Shown here: positions 36,850 to 44,855 of the stretch, piece by piece
Position numbering within the stretch: position 1 is the first letter of the stretch
Layout: every line of letters begins with the position of its first letter
NCBI RefSeq assembly: GCF_025144465.1
Contig: NZ_CP083553.1
Location: 1,920,001-1,984,000 of the forward strand
Direction of reading: 5' to 3'
Length of the DNA: 64,000 nucleotides
Source of the DNA: Leisingera sp. S132
GTDB taxonomy: Bacteria; Pseudomonadota; Alphaproteobacteria; Rhodobacterales; Rhodobacteraceae
Program-made: the position numbers and the translations under genes
Notes under the pieces: model-generated
The model's database searches: none
What the model was told of the DNA's origin: nothing
What the model saw: only the letters and a program-made list of their open reading frames with translations

Positions 36850-38679
36850 TCAGGCTGCGTCCTGGTCCGCTTGCTGGCGCTGCCACAACCGGGCATAGCG
36901 GCCGTCGCTGGCCAGCAGCTCCTCATGAGTGCCGGTCTCGGCGATCTCACCCTGCTCCAGCACCACGATCCGGTCGGCCTCAGCTATGGTCGACAGCCGG
37001 TGGGCGATGGTGATCACCGTGCGTCCCTGCCCGGCCCGTGCCAGCGCTTCCTTGATCTCCTGCTCGGTATCAGTGTCCAGCGCCGAGGTCGCTTCGTCCA
37101 GCAGCAGCACCGGCGGGTTCTTCAAAAGCGTCCGGGCAATCCCCACCCGCTGCTTCTCTCCGCCCGACAGTTTCAGCCCGCGTTCGCCGACCTGGGTGTC
37201 ATAGCCTTCTGGCAGCGCCATGATGAAATCGTGGATCTGCGCGTCCCGCGCCGCCTGCTCCACATCCTCCTGGGAGGCCCCGTCGCGGCCATAGGCAATG
37301 TTGTAACGGATGGTGTCGTTGAACAGCACGGTATCCTGCGGTACCACGCCTATGGCGTGATGCAGGCTTTGCTGGGTGACGTCGCGCACGTCCTGGCCGT
37401 CGATCCTGAGCGCTCCGCCTGTTACGTCATAAAAGCGGAACAGCAGCCGCCCGATGGTCGACTTGCCGGACCCGGTGGAGCCAACAATAGCCACCGTCTG
37501 GCCCGGCTCCGCCTCCAGCGAGATGCCCTTCAGAATCTCACGGCCCGCATCGTATGAAAACCGCACATTCTCCAGCGTGATCCGCCCCCCGTTTACCTGC
37601 AGCTTTCCTGCACCGGGCTGGTCGCTCACATCGGCGGGCTGTTCCAGCAGGTCGAACATCTCGCCCATATCCACCAGGCTCTGACGGATTTCGCGGTAGA
37701 CGGTCCCAAGAAAGTTCAGCGGCACGGTGATCTGGATCATGTAGGCGTTGACCATGACAAAGTCGCCGACGGTCAGGTTGCCCTGCTCCACCCCGATGGC
37801 GGCCATCACCATCACCCCGACCAGACCCGCGGTGATGATCACGCTCTGGCCGAAGTTGAGCGCAGCCAATGAATATGCTGTCTTGAGCGCGGCCTGCGCA
37901 TAGCCCCGCATGGCACCATCGTAACGTTCCGCCTCGCGCTCTTCGGCAACGAAATATTTCACGGTTTCAAAGTTCAGCAGGCTGTCGATGGCCTTCTGGT
38001 TGGCATCGGTATCCTGCTTGTTCATCTCTCGGCGCAGCTTCACCCGCCATTCAGTGACGGCAAAGGTGAACCAGACATACAACCCGATGGTGACCCCCAC
38101 GACAACCAGGTACCAGGCGTCGAACAGCGCCGTCAGGATCACTGCGACCAGCGTCAGCTCCAGGATCAGCGGCCCGATAGAGAACAGCATGAAGCGCAAG
38201 AGGAACTCGACGCCCTTCACCCCGCGCTCGATGATCCGGCTGAGGCCGCCTGTCTTGCGGGTGATGTGATAGCGCATCGACAGGCGATGGATATGGGTAA
38301 AGGTCTCCAGCGCCAACCGCCGCAGCGCCCGCTGCCCGACAGGGGCAAAGACCGCATCGCGCAGCTGCTGGAACCCCGAGGTCAGGATCCTCGCCATGCC
38401 GTAGGCCACCGTCAGGCCAACAGCGCCAAGCGCCAGGGCGGGCACGCCTTCGTCCGCCAGACTGTCGACCGCGCCTTTGTAAAGCATCGGCGTATAGACG
38501 GCGATCAGCTTGGCCAGCACCAGCACCGCCAGCGCAAGCACCACGCGGACCTTTACGGCCCGGTTGCCGTCCGGCCACAAATACGGCCCCACCTTGCGCA
38601 GGGTGCGCTGGCCGGAGCGGCGTTCGTCCATGGCAATGTCTGCTTGGTTCGGCTCGGCGGCCTGATCTGTCTGGGTCAT
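36850..38679 (-). CDS. Atm1-type ABC exporter (half transporter)
   Basis: 609 residues: a six-helix transmembrane domain (residues about 40-330) and an ATPase domain (about 360-600). Walker A IVGSTGSGKST, signature LSGGEKQRVGIAR, Walker B VLLLDEATSALD, switch region IAHRLSTI. The TM region NKQDTDANQKAIDSLLNFETVKYFVAEEREAERYD is the hallmark of the Atm1/ABCB7/HMT1 subgroup, whose members export glutathione-linked or sulfur-containing compounds and help Fe-S homeostasis or heavy-metal tolerance. It works as a homodimer. Monocistronic. Confidence 0.92.
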   Translation of the reverse strand: MTQTDQAAEPNQADIAMDERRSGQRTLRKVGPYLWPDGNRAVKVRVVLALAVLVLAKLIAVYTPMLYKGAVDSLADEGVPALALGAVGLTVAYGMARILTSGFQQLRDAVFAPVGQRALRRLALETFTHIHRLSMRYHITRKTGGLSRIIERGVKGVEFLLRFMLFSIGPLILELTLVAVILTALFDAWYLVVVGVTIGLYVWFTFAVTEWRVKLRREMNKQDTDANQKAIDSLLNFETVKYFVAEEREAERYDGAMRGYAQAALKTAYSLAALNFGQSVIITAGLVGVMVMAAIGVEQGNLTVGDFVMVNAYMIQITVPLNFLGTVYREIRQSLVDMGEMFDLLEQPADVSDQPGAGKLQVNGGRITLENVRFSYDAGREILKGISLEAEPGQTVAIVGSTGSGKSTIGRLLFRFYDVTGGALRIDGQDVRDVTQQSLHHAIGVVPQDTVLFNDTIRYNIAYGRDGASQEDVEQAARDAQIHDFIMALPEGYDTQVGERGLKLSGGEKQRVGIARTLLKNPPVLLLDEATSALDTDTEQEIKEALARAGQGRTVITIAHRLSTIAEADRIVVLEQGEIAETGTHEELLASDGRYARLWQRQQADQDAA

Positions 38680-38742
38680 GGCTGTTCCTGGCTAGACACT
38701 TCCAGATATTCACCTGTTCACGGTTTTGCGAGGGGCAGACAG

Positions 38743-38769
38743 AAAAAACGCGCCGCAAGGGCGCGTTTT
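38743..38769 (-). terminator. Rho-independent terminator of the LysM gene
   Basis: On the minus strand a stem ACGCGCC / GGCGCGT with a short loop is followed by TTTTTT (38748 to 38743). It lies just after the stop at 38776. Confidence 0.88.
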
Positions 38770-38775
38770 CCTGGG

Positions 38776-40458
38776 TCATTCGGGGATGGTGAAGACCTGT
38801 CCCGGATAGATCAGATCCGGATTGCGGATTGCCCCCTTGTTGGCCTCGAACAGCCGCACATACAAAAAGCCGCTGCCGTATTTCTCTTGTGAGATGGCCC
38901 AAAGCGTATCGCCCTTCTGAACTGTCACCGCCCTGACAAGCGGCACCGGTTGCTCTGGATCTGTCTCGCGTTCAGGCTGCGGCAGCGCCTCTGGCGCTTC
39001 CCGCTTAAACGGCGTTTCCAGTCGGCTCACGACCTTGCCAGTTGCAGCTTCGATCTCATCCAGGCGCAGGGTGTAGACGCCAGGTGCCACATCCTCCAGC
39101 CGCCCATTCCACTGACCGTTATCAGCAGCATCCAATTCCGCGACCGCCTGATTGTCCACATAGACACGCACGCGGGACTTGGGACGCGCCCTGCCCGTCA
39201 GCTCTACCCCGCCAGTGCCATTGTAGCTGATTGCGTCAAGCGCGATTTCCTTCCTGAGCTCCGGATCGGCGGGGACAGCAGGCTGTACCACTTCAACCCC
39301 GTCCTGATCCGCGCGCAGGATTGCAACGGCCTGGCCCTGGGGCTGAGCTGCATCAGGCTCCTCCACCACCTCCTGGCGGTCCTGCGCTGCTTCGGCAGTT
39401 TCGGACTCAGCGGTATCCTGCTCGTTGCCTGCGACCGCTGCAGCCTCCTCAGTGGCTTGTGCCTGAGCGGCGGCTTCGGTTGTGCTCCCCTCTTGACCCT
39501 CAGCGTCAGTCTCCTCCGCCAAGCCTGCCGCACTTGTCTGCTCAGTGTCTCCCCCTGCGGCCCCAGGCTCCTCAACCTGCGCATTCTGCTCCAAGGCAGC
39601 AACTTGCGCCGCCCCCTGTTCGTCCGTCTCCTCTGACGCAACAGCGTCAACCGGGCTGACAGGCGCCAGGATGAAGCTCGCACCCGAAACCGCTTGCTCC
39701 CCCTCATGCTCGGCGCGCAGAGACACCACCCGCGCAGCGCCGCTGGGTGCAATGGCGGCAAGCGAAACGAACTCGCCTCCGGCGGGCACCTCCAGCTGAT
39801 CCAGTACTTCACCGTCCAGCAGCACCGAGACCTGCACGCCTTCTTGCGCCCGTCCGGCAATCACCGCGGCGCCGTCACTGTCCACCCGCACCAGATCCAA
39901 TTCCGGAGCCTGCAGAACGAACACACCGTCGTTGCTGGGACCGGCGTCCGGTTCCTGCTGGCTTCCCGCACTTGCATCCGCAGGCTCTGCCAAGGCTGCA
40001 ATTTCGGTCCCCTGATCTGACACGTCCACTTCGGCGCCGGCTGCGCCTGGCTCTTCCGGCACACTTCCTTCATCGGAGATTTCTGTTTCCGTCAGGCTAG
40101 TTAAAGTTCCAGGCTGATCCTGAACCTGCGGCTGCTGACTTGCGTTTTCCTCAGAAGCCGTATCCTGCGGCAACTGGCTGACGTCTGTTTCTTCAATCGC
40201 TTCAACCTGATTGCCCGCAGCTTCCTGCACAGCCCGGTTCTGCAGCGGCTGGCCGGATTGCCCGCCTTCGCCGGAAAACTCCTCATTGCTGTTCGCGGCC
40301 TGGCTTGTTTCCGGCGTGCGCGCCGCCTCGCCATCAGGCGCAACGGTGCCAAACATGCCCAGCTGATACAGCACGACGCCGCCCACAACCACGACCGCCC
40401 CGGCAATACCGCCAAGTGTGAGGGCCCCAAGACCCCCGCTTCCAGATGCATCCGCCAT
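38776..40458 (-). CDS. LysM-domain protein with long acidic low-complexity region
   Basis: 560 residues from ATG 40458 (GAAGGGA upstream). A membrane segment at about residues 12-33 (LGALTLGGIAGAVVVVGGVVLYQLGMFG) anchors it. Residues 40-160 and 280-380 are Glu/Gln/Ala-rich and disordered, and at about 175-260 and 415-490 there are Ig-like beta modules (VQVSVLLDGEVLDQLEVPAGGEFVSL and SRVRVYVDNQAVAELDAADNGQWNG). It ends in a LysM domain at about 507-556 (TVQKGDTLWAISQEKYGSGFLYVRLFEAN). LysM binds peptidoglycan, so this protein likely links the membrane to the wall. Confidence 0.88.
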   Translation of the reverse strand: MADASGSGGLGALTLGGIAGAVVVVGGVVLYQLGMFGTVAPDGEAARTPETSQAANSNEEFSGEGGQSGQPLQNRAVQEAAGNQVEAIEETDVSQLPQDTASEENASQQPQVQDQPGTLTSLTETEISDEGSVPEEPGAAGAEVDVSDQGTEIAALAEPADASAGSQQEPDAGPSNDGVFVLQAPELDLVRVDSDGAAVIAGRAQEGVQVSVLLDGEVLDQLEVPAGGEFVSLAAIAPSGAARVVSLRAEHEGEQAVSGASFILAPVSPVDAVASEETDEQGAAQVAALEQNAQVEEPGAAGGDTEQTSAAGLAEETDAEGQEGSTTEAAAQAQATEEAAAVAGNEQDTAESETAEAAQDRQEVVEEPDAAQPQGQAVAILRADQDGVEVVQPAVPADPELRKEIALDAISYNGTGGVELTGRARPKSRVRVYVDNQAVAELDAADNGQWNGRLEDVAPGVYTLRLDEIEAATGKVVSRLETPFKREAPEALPQPERETDPEQPVPLVRAVTVQKGDTLWAISQEKYGSGFLYVRLFEANKGAIRNPDLIYPGQVFTIPE

Positions 40459-40582
40459 GTCTTTCCCTTCGGCAATTGCGGAATGTGACCTTCCGCTTAG
40501 TTGAGGGAATCTAACAACCCCGCTATCACGGGTCAAAACACCAATTGGTTTTCACCTTGATATTCCACGAAAAGGCTGGCCG

Positions 40583-41134
40583 ATGAGCATCAAATCTGTC
40601 TGCGTCTACTGCGGATCCCGCGCCGGGATGCTGCCTGCCTATGCCGAAGCGGCCCGCGCCTTCGGCACCGCGCTGGCGGAAAACGGGATGCGGCTGGTCT
40701 ATGGCGCCGGCGATGTCGGCCTGATGGGCAAGGTCGCCCGCGCTGCGCAGAAGGCCGGAGGAGAGACCTTCGGCGTGATCCCCGGCCATCTGGAACGGCG
40801 CGAAGTCGGGAAATCTGACCTCACCACCTATGTGGTGACGGAGACCATGCACGAACGAAAGAAGGTGATGCTGTGGAACGCCGATGCAGTGGTTGTACTG
40901 CCCGGCGGTGCCGGTTCACTGGATGAACTGTTCGAGGCGCTGACCTGGCGTCAGCTCGGCCTGCACTCCAAACCGATTGTGATCCTGAACACCGAAGGCT
41001 ACTGGGACAAACTGCGCGATCTGCTGGACCAAGTGGTGAGCCAGGGTTTTGCCAGCCAGGAGACCGCCGATTACCTGATCTGGGCCGACACCCCTGTGGC
41101 CGCCATCGCCGCCCTGCGCGATGCCCGCTCCTGA
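40583..41134 (+). CDS. LOG family protein (cytokinin riboside-monophosphate phosphoribohydrolase type)
   Basis: 183 residues, full length. The family signature PGGxGTxxE is present as PGGAGSLDELFEALTWRQLGLH with Thr replaced by Ser, and the second element is YCGSRAGMLPAYAEAAR. Members hydrolyse nucleoside monophosphates such as AMP or cytokinin riboside phosphate. The physiological role in bacteria is unclear. Its 3' end overlaps the convergent RarD gene by 64 bases, so the last 20 codons of each are read from both strands. Confidence 0.9.
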   Translation: MSIKSVCVYCGSRAGMLPAYAEAARAFGTALAENGMRLVYGAGDVGLMGKVARAAQKAGGETFGVIPGHLERREVGKSDLTTYVVTETMHERKKVMLWNADAVVVLPGGAGSLDELFEALTWRQLGLHSKPIVILNTEGYWDKLRDLLDQVVSQGFASQETADYLIWADTPVAAIAALRDARS

Positions 41135-41982
41135 CGCAGCGCCGAGACCGAAAACACCGCAACAGCGCTCCAGATCAACGCAAAAGCGGTGCCGTGCCAG
41201 GGTGTGAAGGGTTCGGCAAAGACCAGCACCGCCACCAGGAACTGCAGTGTCGGGTTCAGGTATTGCAGCACGCCCACGGTGCCCAGCCGCACCCTGCGGG
41301 CAGCGTAGGCGAACAGGATCAGCGGCAGGCCCGTCAGAATGCCGGAAAACATCAGCATCAGCGCATCGCCAGCGCCGCCCAGGAAACCGGCGCCGCCGGT
41401 CATCCAGATGATCGTCATCGCAACCGGCAACAGCAGCGCAACCTCGGCTGTGACGGAAACCACCGGCCCCAGCGGTAAATGTTTCTTAACAACGCCATAC
41501 AGGGCAAAGCTGAAGCTTAGTGCCAATGGGATCCAGGGCGCAGCCCCAAGCCCGAACGACAGTACCGCCACGGCAAGGCCCGCCAGGCAGACCGCCACGC
41601 CCTGCGCCGGTGTCAGCCGTTCGCCAAAGGCGAGCCGCCCCAGCAGCACGCTCAGCAGCGGAAAGACGTAGTAGCCAAGGCTTGCCTCAGTCGCATAGCC
41701 CAGCTGAACAGCCGAAATGAAGATGAACCAGTTGAGCGAAATCATCGCCGAGGCGAACGCCAGCAAGAGCGCGCTGCGGCGGGTGGACAGCGCCGCCCCC
41801 AGCTCGGCAAGGCGGCCCTGGCACAGCAGAACGATAGCAAAAAACACAAAGGACCACAGCGCCCTGTGCGACAGCACCTGTTCCGGCGGCACATGCGAGA
41901 GCGCCTTGTAATAAATGCCCGAAAGCCCCCAAACGGTGCAGGAGGCACAAAGTGCCAGAACGCCCTTTTGTGCCTCACCCAT
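41071..41982 (-). CDS. rarD: EamA-family transporter RarD
   Basis: 303 residues from ATG 41982. About ten hydrophobic segments; two EamA repeats, and RarD-specific motifs such as ASCTVWGLSGIYYKALSHVPPEQVLSHRALWS near the N terminus and GVLQYLNPTLQFLVAVLVFAEPF late in the protein. RarD-type carriers are drug/metabolite exporters with unknown natural substrates. The last 20 codons overlap the LOG gene on the other strand. Confidence 0.9.
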   Translation of the reverse strand: MGEAQKGVLALCASCTVWGLSGIYYKALSHVPPEQVLSHRALWSFVFFAIVLLCQGRLAELGAALSTRRSALLLAFASAMISLNWFIFISAVQLGYATEASLGYYVFPLLSVLLGRLAFGERLTPAQGVAVCLAGLAVAVLSFGLGAAPWIPLALSFSFALYGVVKKHLPLGPVVSVTAEVALLLPVAMTIIWMTGGAGFLGGAGDALMLMFSGILTGLPLILFAYAARRVRLGTVGVLQYLNPTLQFLVAVLVFAEPFTPWHGTAFALIWSAVAVFSVSALRQERASRRAAMAATGVSAQIR

Positions 41983-42043
41983 GAACTGCTCCTGCCCGGC
42001 CTTCGTCTCACAGACACCGGGCAGAAGCACAGGTCAACCCCGG

Positions 42044-42499
42044 TCAGCCGTGACGCAGCGCGTCTTTGACCAATTCCTCGATCCTGGTGATTTCGTGACC
42101 GGTCAGGTTCTTGCTGATCTCCCCGATCACGCGGTCAGAAACTTCTTTGTGGAGGGTCTTGCGCAATTCCCCCAGGACCTCCGGAGCCGCCACGAGAACC
42201 AGCTTCTCGAATTCGCCGCGGTGGGCCATTTCATACAGTTTGTCCGACAGGTCCTTGGCAAACCGCTCCTTGGCCAGTTGGTGCCAGTCGGTGTCGTCAA
42301 CAGCGGATCGGTGCACGCTGGGGCCGTCGTTGAAGCGGCCCGGGCGGTTGGCAGACTGCTCCCGGTCCGGCGGGTTCTCCTGCTCATCCTTGCGGCGCAC
42401 CTGCAGATACGGGTTGTCACCGTCGACGGTGTTCTCCAGAAACAGCGCCTTTTCGCTGTCAGCCACCAGGACATAAGCACCGTGCGATAACCGGGCCAT
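42044..42499 (-). CDS. Host-attachment-type protein (baeRF family)
   Basis: 151 residues from ATG 42499. The start shares TGATG with the stop of the small upstream gene, and GAAGGAGGAG is just upstream. The domain is the one annotated as host attachment protein (ARLSHGAYVLVADSEKALFLEN, then FEKLVLVAAPEVLGELRKTLHKEVSDRVIGEISKNLTGHEITRIEELV). It is related to bacterial release-factor-like eRF1 domains; the attachment label comes from the Agrobacterium attachment region and may not describe the biochemistry. No secretion signal is seen. Confidence 0.85.
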   Translation of the reverse strand: MARLSHGAYVLVADSEKALFLENTVDGDNPYLQVRRKDEQENPPDREQSANRPGRFNDGPSVHRSAVDDTDWHQLAKERFAKDLSDKLYEMAHRGEFEKLVLVAAPEVLGELRKTLHKEVSDRVIGEISKNLTGHEITRIEELVKDALRHG

Positions 42500-42699
42500 C
42501 ACTTCTCCTCCTTCTCATTGGATTTTCGAACCCGGGTGGCACCAGCCGGGCGTTCCTTGGCGCGCTTTTCCTCGTCCTCGCTGCCAATCTCCCGCGCCAG
42601 CCTGCCGCCGGTGCGCCCGCCGTGCGCGACGCTGCCCTCCTCGCCCAGAATGTCCTTGGTTTCGCGGTGTCCGTCCGTCGACCTTTTGCGTTCAGCCAT
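42499..42699 (-). CDS. Small highly charged protein
   Basis: 66 residues beginning at ATG 42699 with a strong AAAGGAGG. The sequence is Glu/Arg/Lys-rich and hydrophilic (MAERKRSTDGHRETKDILGEEGSVAHGGRTGGRLAREIGSEDEEKRAKERP) and has no hydrophobic core, so it is likely disordered. Its stop overlaps the start of the host-attachment-type gene, so the two are translationally coupled. I do not recognise a family; the pairing may be stress related. Confidence 0.7.
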   Translation of the reverse strand: MAERKRSTDGHRETKDILGEEGSVAHGGRTGGRLAREIGSEDEEKRAKERPAGATRVRKSNEKEEK

Positions 42700-42788
42700 G
42701 GTGGTCCTCCTTTTCTATATGAAACCAACGCAAACAGACCGCCCGGCGTTCCGTGCAAAACACGGCAGAACGGCATTCATACCGCACG

Positions 42789-42816
42789 AAAAAACCCGCC
42801 GGAAATCTCCGGCGGG
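42789..42816 (-). terminator. Rho-independent terminator of sodB
   Basis: On the minus strand CCCGCCGGA-type stem (nine pairs, 42795-42803 with 42808-42816) followed by a T-run (42794 to 42789). It lies 31 bases after the sodB stop. Confidence 0.92.
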
Positions 42817-42846
42817 CTCTTCTAAACCAGTATGCGGTCTCTCGCT

Positions 42847-43446
42847 TTACATGCGCGATGCGACGTTTTCCCAGTTCACCAGGCTGTCGAGGAAGTTCGA
42901 CAGGTAGGCCGGGCGCTTGTTGCGAAAATCGATGTAGTAGGAGTGCTCCCACACGTCGCAGCCCAAGAGAGCGGTCTGGTTGAAGCACAGCGGGTTGACG
43001 CCGTTTTCGGTCTTGGTCACGGCCAGGGAGCCGTCGGCGTTCTTGACCAGCCACGCCCAGCCGGAGCCGAACTGGCCCGCGCCTGCAGCCGAGAACTGCG
43101 ATTTGAACTCATCGACCGAGCCAAAGGATTCAACCAGAGCCTTCTCCAGCTCGCCCGGCATCTTGCTTTCGCCCGGGCCCATCATTTCCCAGAACTGGTT
43201 GTGGTTCCACAGCTGGGAAATGTTGTTGAAGATGCCGTTCTGGGCAACTGCACCGGCGTCGTAGGTGCCAACAATGATCTCTTCCAGCGACTTGCCGTCC
43301 CACTCGGTGCCAGCAATCAGCTTGTTGCCGTTGTCGACATAGGCCTTGTGGTGCAGGTCGTGGTGGTATTCCAGGGTTTCAGCCGACATGCCTTTGCCGG
43401 CCAGCGCGTCATGTGCATAAGGAAGATCGGGAAGTTCAAAAGCCAT
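42847..43446 (-). CDS. sodB: Iron superoxide dismutase
   Basis: 199 residues from ATG 43446. It dismutates superoxide to oxygen and peroxide in the cytoplasm. Metal ligands: His in YHHDLHHKAYVDN, His in QLWNHNQFW, and Asp and His in DVWEHSYY. The Gln in NNISQLWNHNQFW (where Mn enzymes have Gly) supports the Fe type. The reading frame can be extended 51 codons upstream but the extension has no family match. Confidence 0.97.
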   Translation of the reverse strand: MAFELPDLPYAHDALAGKGMSAETLEYHHDLHHKAYVDNGNKLIAGTEWDGKSLEEIIVGTYDAGAVAQNGIFNNISQLWNHNQFWEMMGPGESKMPGELEKALVESFGSVDEFKSQFSAAGAGQFGSGWAWLVKNADGSLAVTKTENGVNPLCFNQTALLGCDVWEHSYYIDFRNKRPAYLSNFLDSLVNWENVASRM

Positions 43447-43667
43447 CTGGGCCCCCTGTGAAATAAGTTTGCGTTCCTGCGCAGATACATGCGGTGTGCG
43501 CGCTATCAGGTCAAGGGGCCGCCGCCGCATTTCCGCGCAAACCCTATGTGCAAAAGCGCCGTGTTCAAGACGCGCGTCATGACGTTGCCGAAATCTCAAT
43601 AACCGGTTTTTGACAGCGGAAACTTTGCAGAGTTTTGCAACAGGCGGGTGGAACAGGCCACTGCTGC

Positions 43668-44102
43668 TCAGCCTTCACTGTGCGCCAGCAGCGACAGGCC
43701 CTGATCCACTTGGCATTGACCGCTTCCGCGCGGCAGCACTCCGTCCTTGTCTTTCCTGACAGCCTGAATGCTTATCTTCAGGTTGGAGGTATTCAGGACA
43801 GCCCGGAACCGAGGTCCGGGCTGTCCCGCATGTCCAGCCACGGCCAGCCGCGGCAATGCCCAGTTCAAAGCCAAGGATATCTCGCTGTGGCGCTCGACCC
43901 TGGCCATGACCGGCACGCCAAAGGCCAGATCTGAAATCTCGGCCGTTTTGAAATCATCGGAGAAATGAAAGCTCACGTCGCGGGGAATCCACGCGGTGCC
44001 TGATATCGGCGTCAAGCTGCACTGAAACCGCGGCCCCGCCATGACACCCGCCCCTGCAAGCGTAAAAACCAGAAAAAAGACACTGCATTTCAGCAGATCC
44101 AT
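43668..44102 (-). CDS. Secreted protein, unknown
   Basis: 144 residues. The N terminus MDLLKCSVFFLVFTLAGAGVMAG is a signal peptide. The mature part is beta-rich (RFQCSLTPISGTAWIPRDVSFHFSDDFKTAEISD) with a lone Cys early on and another in the C-terminal GSGQCQVDQG; these may form a disulfide. I do not recognise a family. It is monocistronic, downstream of soxG by 186 bases but on the same strand, with the sox terminator between. Confidence 0.6.
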   Translation of the reverse strand: MDLLKCSVFFLVFTLAGAGVMAGPRFQCSLTPISGTAWIPRDVSFHFSDDFKTAEISDLAFGVPVMARVERHSEISLALNWALPRLAVAGHAGQPGPRFRAVLNTSNLKISIQAVRKDKDGVLPRGSGQCQVDQGLSLLAHSEG

Positions 44103-44207
44103 GGGGCGCTCCCGGAAACATCGTCACTCCGCCGCCCCCCCCTTGGAAACGGCTATAATTCAACCGCTTGCAAAATCTGCAAAGGAAACCATCCTGGACT
44201 TGCAACC

Positions 44208-44243
44208 AAAAAAACGGCGCCCCGGAAGGTCTCCAGGGCACCG
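44208..44243 (-). terminator. Rho-independent terminator of the sox operon
   Basis: On the minus strand a stem of about 13 pairs (ACGGTGCCCTGGA with TCCGGGGCGCCGT, two G-T wobbles) followed by seven T. It lies 46 bases after the soxG stop. Confidence 0.92.
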
Positions 44244-44288
44244 TAAATGACGCGCAAAGGCGTCACAAGCAGAAAGCGAGTGAGAATT

Positions 44289-44855
44289 TTAGTAAACACC
44301 CACTTTACTTTGCGGATGGGCCGCCGCGCTCAGCAGTTTGAACACATACTCACCAACCGAGCGGAAGCAGACAATGCAGAAGCTGCCATCCTCGTTCAAC
44401 CAGAAGGCGCCAGCCACCTGTGCCAGCCGCGAGCGGCGGAACTGACTGGGCTTGAAGGCCGCGGCGTCGAAATCCACCGGGCTCACCTTGCCGAGCACCT
44501 CGCGCGCACCCTCGCCGGACAGGCGGAAGAAGGCACGGGCGTCGGAGACATTCACTGCCAGCGCGTGCTCGCCCTTCAGCGCCTCAGACACCTCTGCGGT
44601 TTTGGCAACTGCGTCCTCATAGGGAACCAGCAGCAGCAGCTCGTCCGGGGACATCCAGGCAGCTGCGCCGTTTTCGGCAACCGAGATGGAGCCCTGTGCC
44701 GGAACCGCGGCGCCGGTGGCGGCTTTGACAGCCGCCTTCAGCGCTTTGGACCCCAGATCGCCGCGCAGGGTGATCATCCCCTGCAGACCGGCATCCTCGA
44801 CGGTGGCCAGACCCGAGAAACGGGCGCCGTTCAGTACGGAAACAGCCTTAGACAT
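44289..44855 (-). CDS. soxG: Sarcosine oxidase subunit gamma
   Basis: 188 residues from ATG 44855. The subunit belongs to the folate-binding GcvT-like group and caps the alpha/beta heterodimer. Family blocks: MITLRGDLGSKALKAAVKAATG and WMSPDELLLLVPYEDA, then ARAFFRLSGEGAREVLGKVSPVDFDAAAFKPSQFRRSRLAQVAGAFW. The start overlaps the soxA stop by 8 bases. It is the last gene of the operon. Confidence 0.94.
   Translation of the reverse strand: MSKAVSVLNGARFSGLATVEDAGLQGMITLRGDLGSKALKAAVKAATGAAVPAQGSISVAENGAAAWMSPDELLLLVPYEDAVAKTAEVSEALKGEHALAVNVSDARAFFRLSGEGAREVLGKVSPVDFDAAAFKPSQFRRSRLAQVAGAFWLNEDGSFCIVCFRSVGEYVFKLLSAAAHPQSKVGVY

Noticed and set aside
43447-43599. N-terminal extension of sodB by 51 codons
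   Set aside because: Superoxide dismutases start at MAFELPDLPY; the extension has no similarity and no start signal.
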